This document shows positions 1 through 30,242 of a stretch of 64,000 nucleotides of DNA, piece after piece. The number at the start of each line of letters is the position of its first letter. The first letter of the stretch is position 1. Origin of the DNA: Synchiropus splendidus. Taxonomy: Eukaryota > Chordata > Actinopteri > Syngnathiformes > Callionymidae. The position numbers were made by a program, and so were the translations under genes. Below the pieces are notes generated by a model that did not search any database, had not been told where the DNA came from, and saw only the letters and a program-made list of their open reading frames with translations. Location of the stretch: assembly GCF_027744825.2 (NCBI RefSeq), contig NC_071347.1:24281334-24345333 (forward strand), read 5' to 3'.

Positions 1-1610
1 TGGTCTCACGAAGTACTCGACTTACACAGCTGACCTTGCTTTCCTGGGACGCAGTTATTCCTGGGATTACAGTCTGACTTTACATGGACAAATTCCACTG
101 ATCAACACCTCGCATGGTTGAGGCAAGAATTTAAAAATAACAAGGTTGCATGGCTATACTTTCCATGCCGGTTCATTCCAATGCAATGGAATCCTAGACT
201 CTGTCAACCTCCCTCGGCCATTCAACAGCAGTAATGTAACCAGAATGAATCCTACTGCAGAAGGCAACAAATCCAGTGATAGAGACAAAGATGTCCTTAA
301 GTCTTTGTCAAACAACAAAGCGCATTAAGCAGGCCTTGTCTAACACAAATTCTGGAGATGATCTGATGATCTTCAGATCATCATCAGGGTTATGTGTATT
401 GTAAAAGCTTATTCGAAGCCAAACTGTCATGTCCGCACCTTAATCCTGTCTGTCTTTATTGTATTTCCTCCGTACTTTACTTGTGCTTTTACTTTGTTAT
501 TTTCCCTGGTTTCCGTTTCCTGTTTTTCCTCCACCTTGACAGGCATACGCAGCTGGCCGTCATTCAACGAATTCTCCTTCCACGGATGAATTCTTCTCGA
601 CGCCAGCTACGTGTGCCAGATGGTAGCGAATTGTCTCCACTCAGGTACCTTTTTCAAGACTTCCGTGATCTTGCCTCTGATCCTTTCCTCCAATTTCTTT
701 GCGTGCTCGAATCCTCATTCAGCCGTAAGTCTTCTCCCTCGCTCTTCCTCATTTCACTCTCGCCTCCTTCCTATTTCAATTCAATCCACGTTGTGAGAAG
801 TTTTTCAGTCTCACCTTTTAGTGAGATCATTCCGTGAGGTTTACCCCTTGTGTGCGTGCGTGTCGTGACCACCACCAAGCGCTTTCAGTTTAGTGCCACC
901 ACCGCGTTGATCTTACCTCCGGGTGTGTGTTTTCTGTTCTCCCATTTATATAGTAGGTCGTTGATTGCTAATCCACCTCGATTTGTTTTCCAGATTTTCC
1001 CCCTTCCCTGTGTGTTATTCCCGCTCCGCGTTTTGGTTCCCGGCGCCCTGAGTTACAGTTATTTGTCTGTCTGTGGATATTATTTGTAAAGATCCATCGA
1101 TGAAATGATATCATTTAATCTCGTCTGCAGATGGCCCCGTGAGAAGTGCCAGATGGAACATCACAGGCTTCTCAGAAGCAGACCGTGCAGTGACATAAAT
1201 CTGACAGTGAAAGTGGCTTGAATTGGTTTATGTCTTTGTTTATGAAAACACTTTTTCAGTCCCGCAGAAAACTCATTGACTCATATGATCCACACTTGAA
1301 CTTCTGCACTACTGTCCCACCTCTCCCTTCTTCCAAAAACGGATTGCATTTGTGTATCATACGGGTGTTACATCAATGAGACACTATGTCCTTGACACCA
1401 GAGGAGAATGTTGACTTCACAAGATCTGGTCAGCGGTGATGTATTGTTTCCACAGCAGGGATGGACATGTGTTTGAGAAAAGTGCCCCTTTGGGAGCTCT
1501 TCTGGAGTTTTTCTGAGAGGCTCTCATCAATACTGTCCGAATGCACTGTGACTATGAGGAGGGGCGTTTATGTGAGGTGGTGCATCGCTCATGAGCCTCT
1601 CTCAACAGTC
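1..1610. other. Unassigned pyrimidine-rich upstream DNA
   Basis: I recognise no gene here. From about 400 to 1080 the + strand is strongly C/T-biased, and its short open frames give low-complexity Ser/Phe/Pro/Leu peptides with no family resemblance. A small inverted repeat has 10-base arms at 357-366 and 373-382. The C/T-rich part could be a decayed retroelement UTR or LTR, but no target-site duplication, primer-binding site or coding motif supports that. Confidence 0.4.
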
Positions 1611-4600
1611 CCTCCCAGTCCTCCTCCCTACTCTATGAAGCGTCCTCCACTATGAAGCTCCCTCCACTGTGAAGCTCCCTCCACTATGAAGCTCCCTCCA
1701 CTATGAAGTGTCTTACACTATGAAGCTCCCTCCACTGTGAAGCTCCTTCCACTATGAAGCTCGCTCCACTGTGAAGCTCCCTCCACTATGAAGTTCCCTC
1801 CTCTATGAAGCTCCCTCCACTGTGAAGATCCCTCCACTGTGAAGCTCCCTCCACTATGAAGCTCCCTCCTCTATGAAGCTCCCTCCACTGTGAAGCTCCC
1901 TCCACTATGAAGCTCCCTCCACTGTGAAGCTCCCTCCACTATGAAGCTCCCTCCTCTATGAAGCTCCCTCCACTATGAAGCTCCCACCTCTATGAAGCTT
2001 CCTCCACTATGAAGCTCCCTCCACTATGAAGCTCCCTCCATTATGAAGCTCTCTGCATTCTGAAGCTCCCTTCTTACGATGCCTCCTCCACTGTGAAGCT
2101 CCCTCCACTATGAAGCTCCCTCCACCGTGAAGTTTCCTCCACTATGAAGCTCCCTCCACTGTGAAGCTCCCTCCACTATGAAGCTCCCTCCTCTATGAAG
2201 CTCCCACCACTATGAAGCTCCCTCCACTATGAAGCTCCCTCCTCTATGAAGCTTCCTCCACTATGAAGCTCCCTCCACTGTGAAGCTCCCTCCACTATGA
2301 AGCTCCCTCCACCGTGAAGTTTCCTCCACTATGAAGCTCCCTCCACTGTGAAGCTCCCTCCACTATGAAGCTCCCTCCTCTATGAAGCTCTCTCCACTAT
2401 GAAGCTCCCTCCTCTATGAAGCTCCCTCCACTATGAAGCTCCCTCCACTATGAAGCTCCCTCCTCTATGAAGCTCCCACCACTATGAAGCTCCCTCCACT
2501 ATGAAGCTCCCTCCTCTATGAAGCTCCCACCACTATGAAGCTCCCTCCACTATGAAGCTCCCACCACTGTGAAGCTCCCTCCACTATGAAGCTCCCACCA
2601 CTGTGAAGCTCCCACCACTATGAAGCTCCCTCCACTATGAAGCTCCCTCCTCTATGAAGCTCCCTCCACTATGAAGCTCCCTCCTCTATGATGCTTCCTC
2701 CATTATGAAGCTCCCTCCTCTATGAAGCTCCCTCCACTATGACGCTCCCTCCATTATGATGCTTCCTGCATTATGATGCCTCCTCCACTGTGAAGCTCCC
2801 TCCACTGTGAAGCTCCCTCCACCGTGAAGCTCCCTCCACTATGAGGCCCCCTCACTATGAAGCTCCCTCCACTATGAAGCTCCCTCCTCTATGAAGCTCT
2901 CTCCACTATGAAGCTCCCTCCTCTATGAAGCTCCCTCCACTGTGAAGCTCCCTCCTCTATGAAGCTCCCTCCACTATGAAGCTCCCTCCACTATGAAGCT
3001 CCCTCCACCGTGAAGCTCCCTCCACTATGAAGCTCCCTCCTCTATGAAGCTCGCTCCACTATGAAGCTCCCTCCTCTATGAAGCTCCCTCCACTATGAAG
3101 CTCCCTCCACTATGAAGCTCCCTCCACTGTGAAGCTCCCTCCTCTATGAAGCTCCTTCCTCTATGAAGCTCCCTCCACTATGAAGCTCCCACCTCTATGA
3201 AGCTTCCTCCACTATGAAGCTCCCTCCACTATGAAGCTCCCTCCATTATGAAGCTCTCTGCATTCTGAAGCTCCCTTCTTACGATGCCTCCTCCACTGTG
3301 AAGCTCCCTCCACTATGAAGCTCCCTCCACCGTGAAGTTTCCTCCACTATGAAGCTCCCTCCACTGTGAAGCTCCCTCCACTATGAAGCTCCCTCCTCTA
3401 TGAAGCTCCCACCACTATGAAGCTCCCTCCACTATGAAGCTCCCTCCTCTATGAAGCTTCCTCCACTATGAAGCTCCCTCCACTGTGAAGCTCCCTCCAC
3501 TATGAAGCTCCCTCCACCGTGAAGTTTCCTCCACTATGAAGCTCCCTCCACTGTGAAGCTCCCTCCACTATGAAGCTCCCTCCTCTATGAAGCTCTCTCC
3601 ACTATGAAGCTCCCTCCACTATGAAGCTCCCACAACTATGAAGCTCCCTCCACTATGAAGCTCCCTCCACTGTGAAGCTCCCTCCACTGTGAAGCTCCCT
3701 CCTCTATGAAGCTCGCTCCACTATGAAGCTCCCTCCTCTATGAAGCTCCCTCCACTATGAAGCTCCCTCCACTATGAAGCTCCCTCCTCTATGAAGCTCC
3801 CACCACTATGAAGCTCCCTCCACTATGAAGCTCCCTCCTCTATGAAGCTCCCACCACTATGAAGCTCCCTCCACTATGAAGCTCCCACCACTGTGAAGCT
3901 CCCTCCACTATGAAGCTCCCACCACTGTGAAGCTCCCACCACTATGAAGCTCCCTCCTCTATGAAGCTCCCTCCACTATGAAGCTCCCTCCTCTATGATG
4001 CTTCCTCCATTATGAAGCTCCCTCCTCTATGAAGCTCCCTCCACTATGACGCTCCCTCCATTATGATGCTTCCTGCATTATGATGCCTCCTCCACTGTGA
4101 AGCTCCCTCCACTGTGAAGCTCCCTCCACCGTGAAGCTTCCTCCACTATGAGGCCCCCTCACTATGAAGCTCCCTCCACTATGAAGCTCCCTCCTCTATG
4201 AAGCTCTCTCCACTATGAAGCTCGCTCCTCTATGAAGCTCCCTCCACTGTGAAGCTCCCTCCACTATGAAGCTCCCTCCACTGTGAAGCTCCCTCCACTG
4301 TGAAGCTCCCTCCTCTATGAAGCTCGCTCCACTATGAAGCTCCCTCCTCTATGAAGCTCCCTCCACTATGAAGCTCCCTCCACTATGAAGCTCCCTCCTC
4401 TATGAAGCTCCCACCACTATGAAGCTCCCTCCACTATGAAGCTCCCACCACTGTGAAGCTCCCTCCACTATGAAGCTCCCACCACTGTGAAGCTCCCACC
4501 ACTATGAAGCTCCCTCCACTATGAAGCTCCCTCCTCTATGAAGCTCCCTCCACTATGAAGCTCCCTCCTCTATGATGCTTCCTCCATTATGAAGCTCCCT

Positions 4601-6045
4601 CCTCTATGAAGCTCCCTCCACTATGACGCTCCCTCCATTATGATGCTTCCTGCATTATGATGCCTCCTCCACTGTGAAGCTCCCTCCACTATGAAGCTCC
4701 CTCCACTGTGAAGCTCCCTCCACTATGAAGCTCCCTCCACTGTGAAGCTCCCTCCACTATGAAGCTCCCTCCACTATGAAGCTCCCTCCACTGTGAAGCT
4801 CCCTCCACTATGAAGCTCCCTACACTATGAAGCTTCCTCCACTATGAAGCTCCCTCCACTGTGAAGCTTCCTCCACTATGAGGCCCCCTCACTATGAAGC
4901 TCCCTCCACTGCGAAGCTCCCTCCACTATGAAGTGTCTTACACTATGAAGCTCCCTCCACTGTGAAGCTCCCTCCACTGTGAAGCTCCCTCCACTATGAA
5001 GCTCCCACCACTATGAAGCTCCCTCCACTATGAAGCTCCCTCCACTATGAAGCTCCCACCACTGTGAAGCTCCCTCCACTATGAAGCTCCCACCACTGTG
5101 AAGCTCCCACCACTATGAAGCTCCCTCCACTATGAAGCTCCCTCCTCTATGAAGCTCCCTCCACTATGAAGCTCCCTCCTCTATGATGCTTCCTCCATTA
5201 TGAAGCTCCCTCCTCTATGAAGCTCCCTCCATTATGATGCTTCCTGCATTATGATGCCTCCTCCACTGTGAAGCTCCCTCCACCGTGAAGCTTCCTCCAC
5301 TATGAGGCCCCCTCACTATGAAGCTCCCTCCACTATGAAGCTCCCTCCTCTATGAAGCTCTCTCCACTATGAAGCTCCCTCCTCTATGAAGCTCCCTCCA
5401 CTGTGAAGCTCCCTCCACTATGAAGCTCCCTCCACTGTGAAGCTCCCTCCACTATGAAGCTCCCTCCTCTATGAAGCTCCCTCCACTATGAAGCTCCCTC
5501 CACTGTGAAGCTTCCTCCACTATGAAGCTCCCTCCATTATGAAGCTCCCTCCACTATGAAGCTCCCTCCACTATGAAGCTCCCTCCACTGTGAAGCCCCC
5601 TCCACTATGAAGCTCCCTCCACTATGAAGCTCCCTCCACTGTGAAGCCCCCTCCACTATGAAGCTCCCTCCTCTATGAAGCTCCCTCCACTATGAAGCTC
5701 CCTCCTCTCTGAAGCTCGCTCCACTATGAAGCTCCCTCCTCTATGAAGCTCTCTCCACTATGAAGCTCCCTCCTCTATGAAGCTCCCTCCACTATGAAGC
5801 TCCCTCCACTGTGAAGCTCCCTCCACTATGAAGCTCCCTCCACTGTGAAGCTTCCTCCACTATGAGGCCCCCTCACTATGAAGCTCCCTCCACTGTGAAG
5901 CTCCCTCCACTATGAAGCTCCCTCCACTATGAAGCTCCCTCCACTGTGAAGCTCCCTCCTCTATGAAGCTCCCTCCACTATGAAGCTCCCTACACTATGA
6001 AGCTCCCTACACTATGAAGCTCCCTCCATTATGAAGCTCGCTGCA
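1611..6045. repeat. Large 17-bp minisatellite with higher-order structure
   Basis: About 4.4 kb of near-perfect tandem copies of a 17-bp unit, consensus tatgaagctccctccac, roughly 260 copies. Variants recur: tgtgaag for tatgaag, cctcctc or cccacca for cctccac, and 16-base units containing tgaggcccc. Rare variant blocks recur at long intervals. The gcttcctgcattatgatgcc block starts near 2761, 4068, 4645 and 5239, and the ctctgcattctgaagctccc block near 2051 and 3256, so amplification also acted on units of about 580-600 bp and 1.2-1.3 kb. Because 17 is not a multiple of 3 and each unit carries TGA (+) and TAG (-), every frame is closed and the array is not coding. It ends about 3.1 kb before the gene 1 promoter. 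Confidence 0.97.
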
Positions 6046-9000
6046 TCATTATATTATGGCTGGCTGACATGTGACACCAGAGAAAGTCAACAAAGGGAAG
6101 AGTGGTCCTGTCTACTAACATGTCCCTGTTGTCCTGTCCAACATTGTTGTGAAATCAAGTTCTTTGGTCTGCTGGACACCTCTCCACACTTCATATTCCC
6201 ACTTGGTTTCAAGCTGCCTGGGTTTGAAGGGATCATTTCAAACAGCGAGTGCTCTCGATCTTAGGAGTATTGGGACACAATACACTGACACGTGACATGC
6301 AAAAACCAGTGGGACACAGCCTAAGACCATGGGCAAAACATTTCACGTGAGGGAACGTTCCAACATGAACAGTACTGTTGCATGAGTAACAGTCTGCCAC
6401 CAATACTACGTTTTTGTCAGACAGCTGCCATTCTTTGACAGCATCATTCAGTCACTGCGCCAGCTGTGTGCCCACGTGTGACTCATGCACGGCTCTTGTT
6501 GACAAAATCCGCCAATCCTCAGTGATGTAATGAGACAGATTTGTTGACTGGTGTAAAGAACATGACCTTGATCCAAGGTGTTACACATGGAGACGGAGAT
6601 TGACTACAGCTTATGGTGCAGGATCTACAAACTGGATCAAGAAATTTGAAAGAAGTGCAAAGAAAGTTAAGAGGCGTGGCCGAGGAGAAATGCATGCTGG
6701 ACACAAACAGCTGCGACGACACACAACATTGACTTGGCATGGATGCTCTGTCCCCCATTTGTCAACAGCGTTCCCAAATACGGGGATGGGTGGGAAGCCT
6801 GACCAACTCAACACAATCAAGAGACAAATGTGGCTCAAACAAAATGAAAACACTCACTGCAAGAAGAGACGGCAAACAGGAAAAAGGCAGCCAGAGAAAG
6901 TCGCTCCTTAAAACATGTCCGCTGATGCTTGCTACCTTGCTGCGCGACAGAGGTGATCGGCCAACGTGACAACTAGAGAGATGGACCTGCAAGCTTGACG
7001 TCCTCGGGGATTGGCTCTGACCACTACACCGCTGCGAAAATGCAAGCGTTTCACGTTTCCAAAGTTTTCACTCTTTTCGCGCAACAGCAATGGCAATAAT
7101 GGCAATATTTCCGTTTCTCCGTGAGCACCAGCCCCTCACAATGTCTGAGCACGTGCCACTAGAGAATCAGTGTACCCCATCCGGCGGTGTTCTGTCTGGT
7201 GAGCTCTGGTGGAGAAACACGGCTTAGTGTGAGCATGCCAGAAAGTTGCAACTATGCAGGAATGTTGAGAAAAAAACCTTAGCCCACTTAAATGATGATG
7301 TCTAGTCTGAAAACACAGATTCAAATCTATTTCAGCTGAAAAGTGTTGATGCGTGGTCATGGACCACAGGGAGGAAAACCAAAGGTTTGACACCTCCACA
7401 CAGAAAGTCACAGATGATGAGCAGCTGGGACTGGTGCCAGAGGGCTCTGATGTGGTTGCCACATCTATTCATGCAGCCATTTGCCGCTTTGTCTGGACCA
7501 CTCTTCAGACGTATATCCAACAATCACCCGTGTCAAACCACAAATCGACATGTCACATGACCCCAACAGGCCGTGGCAGGACGCAACATGTTGGATCAGG
7601 CCATTTGAACAACGACAGCTGCCTGAGACCTGACGCCTGCCAGAGTTTCCAAGCACTCCAGCAAATGGTGGACGCCTTCAACCTGAGCGAGTGTTTGTGT
7701 CAAAGCTTGGTTTGAAAAGAGAAAGGAAAACAGTGAAATCACAAGCTATCAAACAACACAACACAATATATACTTAATATAGAAATAAATATCATGACAA
7801 ATCCGTGTCAGTCCCCACTGATTAGAGCCGGAAGCAAGGCGCACATGAAATGATTTCAAACAAGTTGTTCATGCTGACAAATTTCTTCGATAATAATAAC
7901 AAAAAGTTCTGAAGTCCTGGCATTATTCCGCCATTGTTATCATTTGCAGGCGCTCTGTCAACCTCCTCGGGCCTGACTCACTTTTCTAATGAGCACGTTC
8001 CGTTGCAAGGAGTAAGATGTGAAAACCCCGCAAAACAAGCGAGCACAGTTGCCCGACCTGCTGGTGGAACCCCTCACGGGTGACCCAGCGAGCCTGACTG
8101 TTGGGGAAGGTGCCGCTGTAAATATGGTCACATGATACTCAATAAAAGCCTTGTTTTGAATTCCTAAGCATCAACACTCACTTCAGTTAGGCGCAGCTCA
8201 ACATTGCAACCGACTCAAATCATAAATGGTTGGTTGGTTATGATTGTTTCATCACAATTTTACTCTCTTCAATACGATTTTCATTGTGGACTGATTGCTG
8301 CCATTGCTACTGACAACACACTGCTACAAATACAAGTCCTGATCTCGACTGTAGTGGCGCTCGCTTCTTCTTTCTGAGGTCCTCTCATTCAGACTTAAGA
8401 GGAGAAAGAGAAATTTGGGAGTTATTGGTCTTGAAAATAGTCAATGTGAACAGATTTCACTTTATGGTAGATTTCATATGCGAGAGGGATGTGAAACTGT
8501 TGGGTTTTATTTGAATGCAACAGCAAATGAAAAATGCCACGTCTGCCTAATGTCACTTGCCATGGGCTGGAGCGAGGTTTGTGCAGACTCTGCAACAACT
8601 GTCTGACTCGCCGCCCTCTCTGATCACTCGACCTCTGACCTGCTGTAACTTCTTTCGGGCTGGGCATGATCTATTTTCAACACACTGAATTTGAAATTTG
8701 AATTTGAAGCACAACTGAAAATGCAACTTGTGACGGAACAGTCCTCCAACATGAAATCAATGAAAAGAAAACATTGAAACTAAAAGCATGTTTATGAGAA
8801 AAGCCATCAATCCTTTCAAAAAAGGCCATCGGGGAGAAAAAATATTGGATGGTAGCAGAACGAGTCTCCTTGTACAGTTGTCTCCAAATACCAGCTCAAA
8901 TTTCCCAACACTTGGTTTTCATCAGCGAAGGACAAAGTCGTTTCATCTGTCATGAAAGATCGCCTTGTAAGACGTTTCAGCAATTCAGACATTTTACATG

Positions 9001-9116
9001 CACTCCATGTTTCTCTCTCAAGAGTTTTCAGTGTTCGCCGAAGTCCAGGAAATGTGAACTGCAGTGAGTGAAAATGCCGTCCAACACAACACAACATATT
9101 TTGGTGCCTTCAGACT
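6046..9116. other. Intergenic DNA, no recognisable gene
   Basis: The stretch between the minisatellite and the gene 1 promoter holds only short open frames on both strands (the longest about 120 codons, at 7353-7715). None has a recognisable domain or convincing splice-linked continuation. I see no RNA gene and no clear transposon. A distal muscle enhancer is possible but nothing in the sequence proves it. Confidence 0.5.
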
Positions 9117-9252
9117 CATCTGTTTTCGTGTCCATATTTGGCACGTTGCCCTTCTTCCAGTTTTGCTTTGCCAGCAAACTGGACCAAATATAAGCTGAGG
9201 AAGAGGAGCATCCAGAGTGTGTGGCAGAAGTCCTGTGGAGTTCCAGCTTGTG
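9117..9252 (+). promoter_or_regulatory. Gene 1 muscle promoter and leader exon 1
   Basis: Contains an E-box (CATCTG, 9117-9122, i.e. CAGATG on the other strand), a perfect CArG box (ccatatttgg, 9132-9141) and a TATA-like box (tataag, 9189-9194). Transcription probably starts near 9219. The first untranslated exon appears to end at 9252, before gtgagg. Its end (gtgtgtgg near the start, cagcttgtg at the donor) matches leader exon 1 of genes 2 and 3. CArG boxes bind SRF and E-boxes bind MyoD-family factors, as expected for a skeletal MYH promoter. The start site is inferred from TATA spacing. Confidence 0.65.
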
Positions 9253-9391
9253 GTGAGGCACTGATTACTGATCTCTGGTCCAACTGAGAGAATTGATTCT
9301 TTCAAGAGCACTTACCATTTAACAGAAAGTACTACGTCTTGTAAGAGTAAATGTCGTTGATAACTATATATCTGCTCCTCTCCTCTTGCAG

Positions 9392-9431
9392 AATTGTGGA
9401 TTGGGACATTCTTTTCTAATAGTGAGGAAAG
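9392..9431 (+). other. Gene 1 untranslated leader exon 2
   Basis: A pyrimidine tract and cag acceptor end at 9391, and a gtatga donor starts at 9432, giving a 40-base exon. It lies where skeletal MYH genes carry a second short 5'UTR exon. Splicing from here to the acag acceptor 15 bases before the gene 1 ATG completes the leader. This is predicted from splice signals only. Confidence 0.55.
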
Positions 9432-9840
9432 GTATGAATTTTACCGTTACAGATTTTCACAGTTTTTATTTACCAATGGCAAGAGTGAGATCCACAAGAG
9501 AAAACAGTGACAGAACTGTCTGCAGATGTGCTCATGTCCAGCTGGTGACTCAGGTGGTCAGATTGAGCCCAGCTCGTGCAGGACACTCAACTCATTGACA
9601 TCATTTCATTATCAACTCACTGTGGTCACACAGAAAGTACAACGGCCAGGAATTGTAGATGAACAGATGCATGATGCATATTTAGCAAAGCTTCTTACAA
9701 GCAAAACAAGATGATGTTCAATAATAACGTATATACGATTATGGACATCGGAGTGGAAATTGTGACTAGATATACAATAAACAAGAGAAATAAACAGACA
9801 CTAAATTACACCGTTTTGGTTACAGACACCAGCCACCACC

Positions 9841-18954
<9,114 letters not shown>

Positions 18955-19008
18955 AGCTCACTGTCTCTTTGACGTGTCATAGAATATGATATTATTTATT
19001 CTGAAAAA

Positions 19009-19014
19009 AATAAA
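19009..19014 (+). other. Gene 1 polyadenylation signal
   Basis: Canonical AATAAA 55 bases after the TAA stop (18952-18954). The short 3'UTR has the catagaatatgat motif also seen in altered form after genes 2-4. Confidence 0.8.
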
Positions 19015-19252
19015 GTGAATGCATTTACTTCCAACCTGCTTCCTGTATTAATGCCTTCTTCCTGCTCGGATTCAATCAAAAAATTTACATTTTTGTTTGA
19101 ACAATATGAAATTCACATTGACAACAAAAAAGAATGATGAAGTCACCAGCTGTCAGTGAAGATAAATAAATATATCACATACTGTTATTGATTAATTATA
19201 TAAATAATAAACGGTATAAATAGATATATAACAAATAAGCAATCGTCGTGCA

Positions 19253-19513
19253 TCAACAATGGTCAGTCCATCGGATGCTGCTGTTGTACAACCTGACAGC
19301 ACTGGGCAGAAAGGAGCGTCGTGCATGGCGGGTGGATCCGCTGAAGGAGCTGCCCAGTGCTGTCAGGGAGTCCTGGGAGGGTGAGGGAGGGGCTGTCTCC
19401 AACGTCCTCCAGCGAGTCCAGAGAGCAGCCCCGGACTGAGCTGGCCCTCTCCTACAGCCTGTCCAGCCTCTGTCTGCCCCTTCATCAGCTGTCTTCCCAA
19501 ATAAATCATGCAT
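19253..19513 (-). mobile_element. LINE ORF2 C-terminal remnant
   Basis: The minus strand encodes about 86 residues ending RRSFLPSAVRLYNSS, the conserved terminal signature of fish non-LTR retrotransposon ORF2 proteins (R..SFLP.AVRLLN type). An AT-rich stretch with short A/T runs (about 19130-19245) lies where the element's 3'UTR would be. Upstream reverse transcriptase and endonuclease domains are missing, so it is a 5'-truncated dead copy. Family placement is from memory of the motif; a precise LINE clade is not claimed. Confidence 0.6.
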
Positions 19514-20551
19514 TCAATGAATCAGTCACTTTAAAATGCTGGCTTACAACTGAAGAAGCCAAACTGGGTGAAAATGCAACCCTCGTGCTCCAAAATGCTG
19601 GACTGTTTTTTTGTCACTGCCTTGAGAACAGAGTTAAAGCAAAAGGGCTGAGGCGACAAACTGTATTGCTCACATCTTCAAAACAATTCTTCTGATGCTT
19701 TTGCATCGAATGAGGGTGATGGGGGTCTGGGACCTATCCCAGCTACTCTGGGTGACACCAGTCTGTACAGTACACACTGTATATCTAACTGTTGGTTGAA
19801 GTATCGAAGCATGGTTAAACATTGCAGTATTGGAAAAGTGGACAACAGAGGAAAATATAATAAAATATAAGATAGTAAGCAAGAGATGGTGAACAACATG
19901 TTTATGAAAACATATATTTTTCCTAGTTATTGTCACTTTTGGGGCACAAGCAACTCGGGTCTCACCACGCTCATTCGTGACAAATATTGTCACTATGGAT
20001 GAATCCATGTGGCTTCATTACATGTATTTCATGACTGAAAGGCTTGGAGTATGAAACCCCACCCGCATATCACCCCATATTAGACTGCTCAGTGGTGTTT
20101 GGCCCACTGGAAACATTTGAAAATTGTGAAAATGGATCCATCAGCATCACATTACAACTAGATATAGATTATGGATTTTAAAGCTACAGATTTCTGTGTC
20201 ATACAAGTAAGTAAGTAACGATTTTGGTTTGGACAAGGATGAACAGTACAGAATATGTGGAAAAAATGAAGGCAACATATTTCATTTCATATTTTGAAAA
20301 AAGAAGAAAAAACATTGACATTCAACCACTGTTTGGCATTTCCTGCCATTTCCATGCTTCACTGATGATGTGCTGTTACCTGTTTTATATTTTCTAAATT
20401 ATATATAAAATGCAAACCTGCATCGCCCAGAATGACAACATCATACAGAGCAGTCATCTAAAATGTTTTTGGAATGAACTGTATTGGCTTACGATCAAAT
20501 CGACTCTCATTACCAATAAACCGCTCTGAGCACTGACAACATCCAAATAAA

Positions 20552-20691
20552 CAGATGTCGCTGTCATGCACACCATATTTTTCATGTCTCAAATTAAACT
20601 GGCAAAGTGTAAGCAACTTTGGCTCAATATAAAGGAGCCGGAGAGGAGACAGCAGTGTGTGGAAGTGGACCTGCGGAGACCTCAGCTTGTG
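20552..20691 (+). promoter_or_regulatory. Gene 2 muscle promoter and leader exon 1
   Basis: E-box CAGATG (20552-20557), CArG-like ccatattttt (from 20573) and a canonical TATAAA (20628-20633). The first leader exon probably starts near 20658 and ends at 20691 before gtgagt. The block aligns closely with the gene 3 promoter, including E-box, CArG-like core, an aaattaaact stretch, gtaagcaac and caatataaagg. The CArG box is imperfect at its 3' GG. The start site is inferred. Confidence 0.65.
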
Positions 20692-20826
20692 GTGAGTCTC
20701 TCTTCCATATTTTTGAGCCCTGTGTCTACAAGTCCATGCATGTTAAAAATACAGAATTTATAAATGTATTTCTTTTGAAATGTTTTGCACTCACAAACAT
20801 CCTTTCTCTTTAATGCCCTTGAAAAG

Positions 20827-20863
20827 GATGCAGAATACAACGTTTTGCCAATCAAAGAGTCAG
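20827..20863 (+). other. Gene 2 untranslated leader exon 2
   Basis: A short exon ends with a cag at 20863 before the strong donor gtaaga. The acceptor is either the aaaag at 20822-20826 or the gcag ending at 20833. The equivalent gene 3 exon (31873-31912) supports the longer form. Confidence 0.5.
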
Positions 20864-21107
20864 GTAAGACAGAACAATTTCTTGTTTAAGCACCCAAGAT
20901 GTGCTCATCCATTCAACTGACATTCTAACCAAAGTCATGGTAAAAACATCATTGATGGCAGAATTGGGTATCTGACAAAAGTCTGGGTATGAACCAAAGT
21001 TGTCAAGAAAAAAACATGCAGTGCTCATGTTTACTTCGGAAGACCAACATGCTAGTTACTGTAAAAACTGTCATGTGCAGTCCGAAGTAAAGAAGTAAAC
21101 CGCCACC

Positions 21108-30180
<9,073 letters not shown>

Positions 30181-30236
30181 ATCTAACCACTGCGATGTAT
30201 CATACAATATGATCAATCCTTTCTGAAAAACAAGCA

Positions 30237-30242
30237 AATAAA
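30237..30242 (+). other. Gene 2 polyadenylation signal
   Basis: AATAAA 57 bases after the TAA stop (30178-30180). Confidence 0.8.

Larger units (their letters stand above)
18955..20551. other. Spacer between genes 1 and 2
   Basis: Apart from the gene 1 3'UTR and the LINE remnant I see no gene. The stretch cctatcccagct at 19733-19744 sits in a context resembling a widespread degenerate fish repeat, but it is too short to assign. The rest is AT-rich and unremarkable. Confidence 0.45.

Noticed and set aside
357..382. Inverted repeat with 10-base arms as a terminator or transposon end
   Set aside because: Too short, with no partner repeat or target duplication; simple gatc/atc content makes a chance palindrome likely.
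1611..6045. CRISPR-like array or repeat-protein gene
   Set aside because: There are no spacers; units are directly adjacent, and all six frames contain recurrent stops because the 17-base unit shifts frame.
6600..6911. Open frame of about 100 codons in the spacer, overlapping open frames on the other strand
   Set aside because: Basic, low-information peptide with no recognised domain, splice context or promoter; consistent with chance.
7353..7715. 120-codon open frame upstream of gene 1
   Set aside because: No family resemblance, no Kozak or splice support, and other open frames overlap it on the minus strand.
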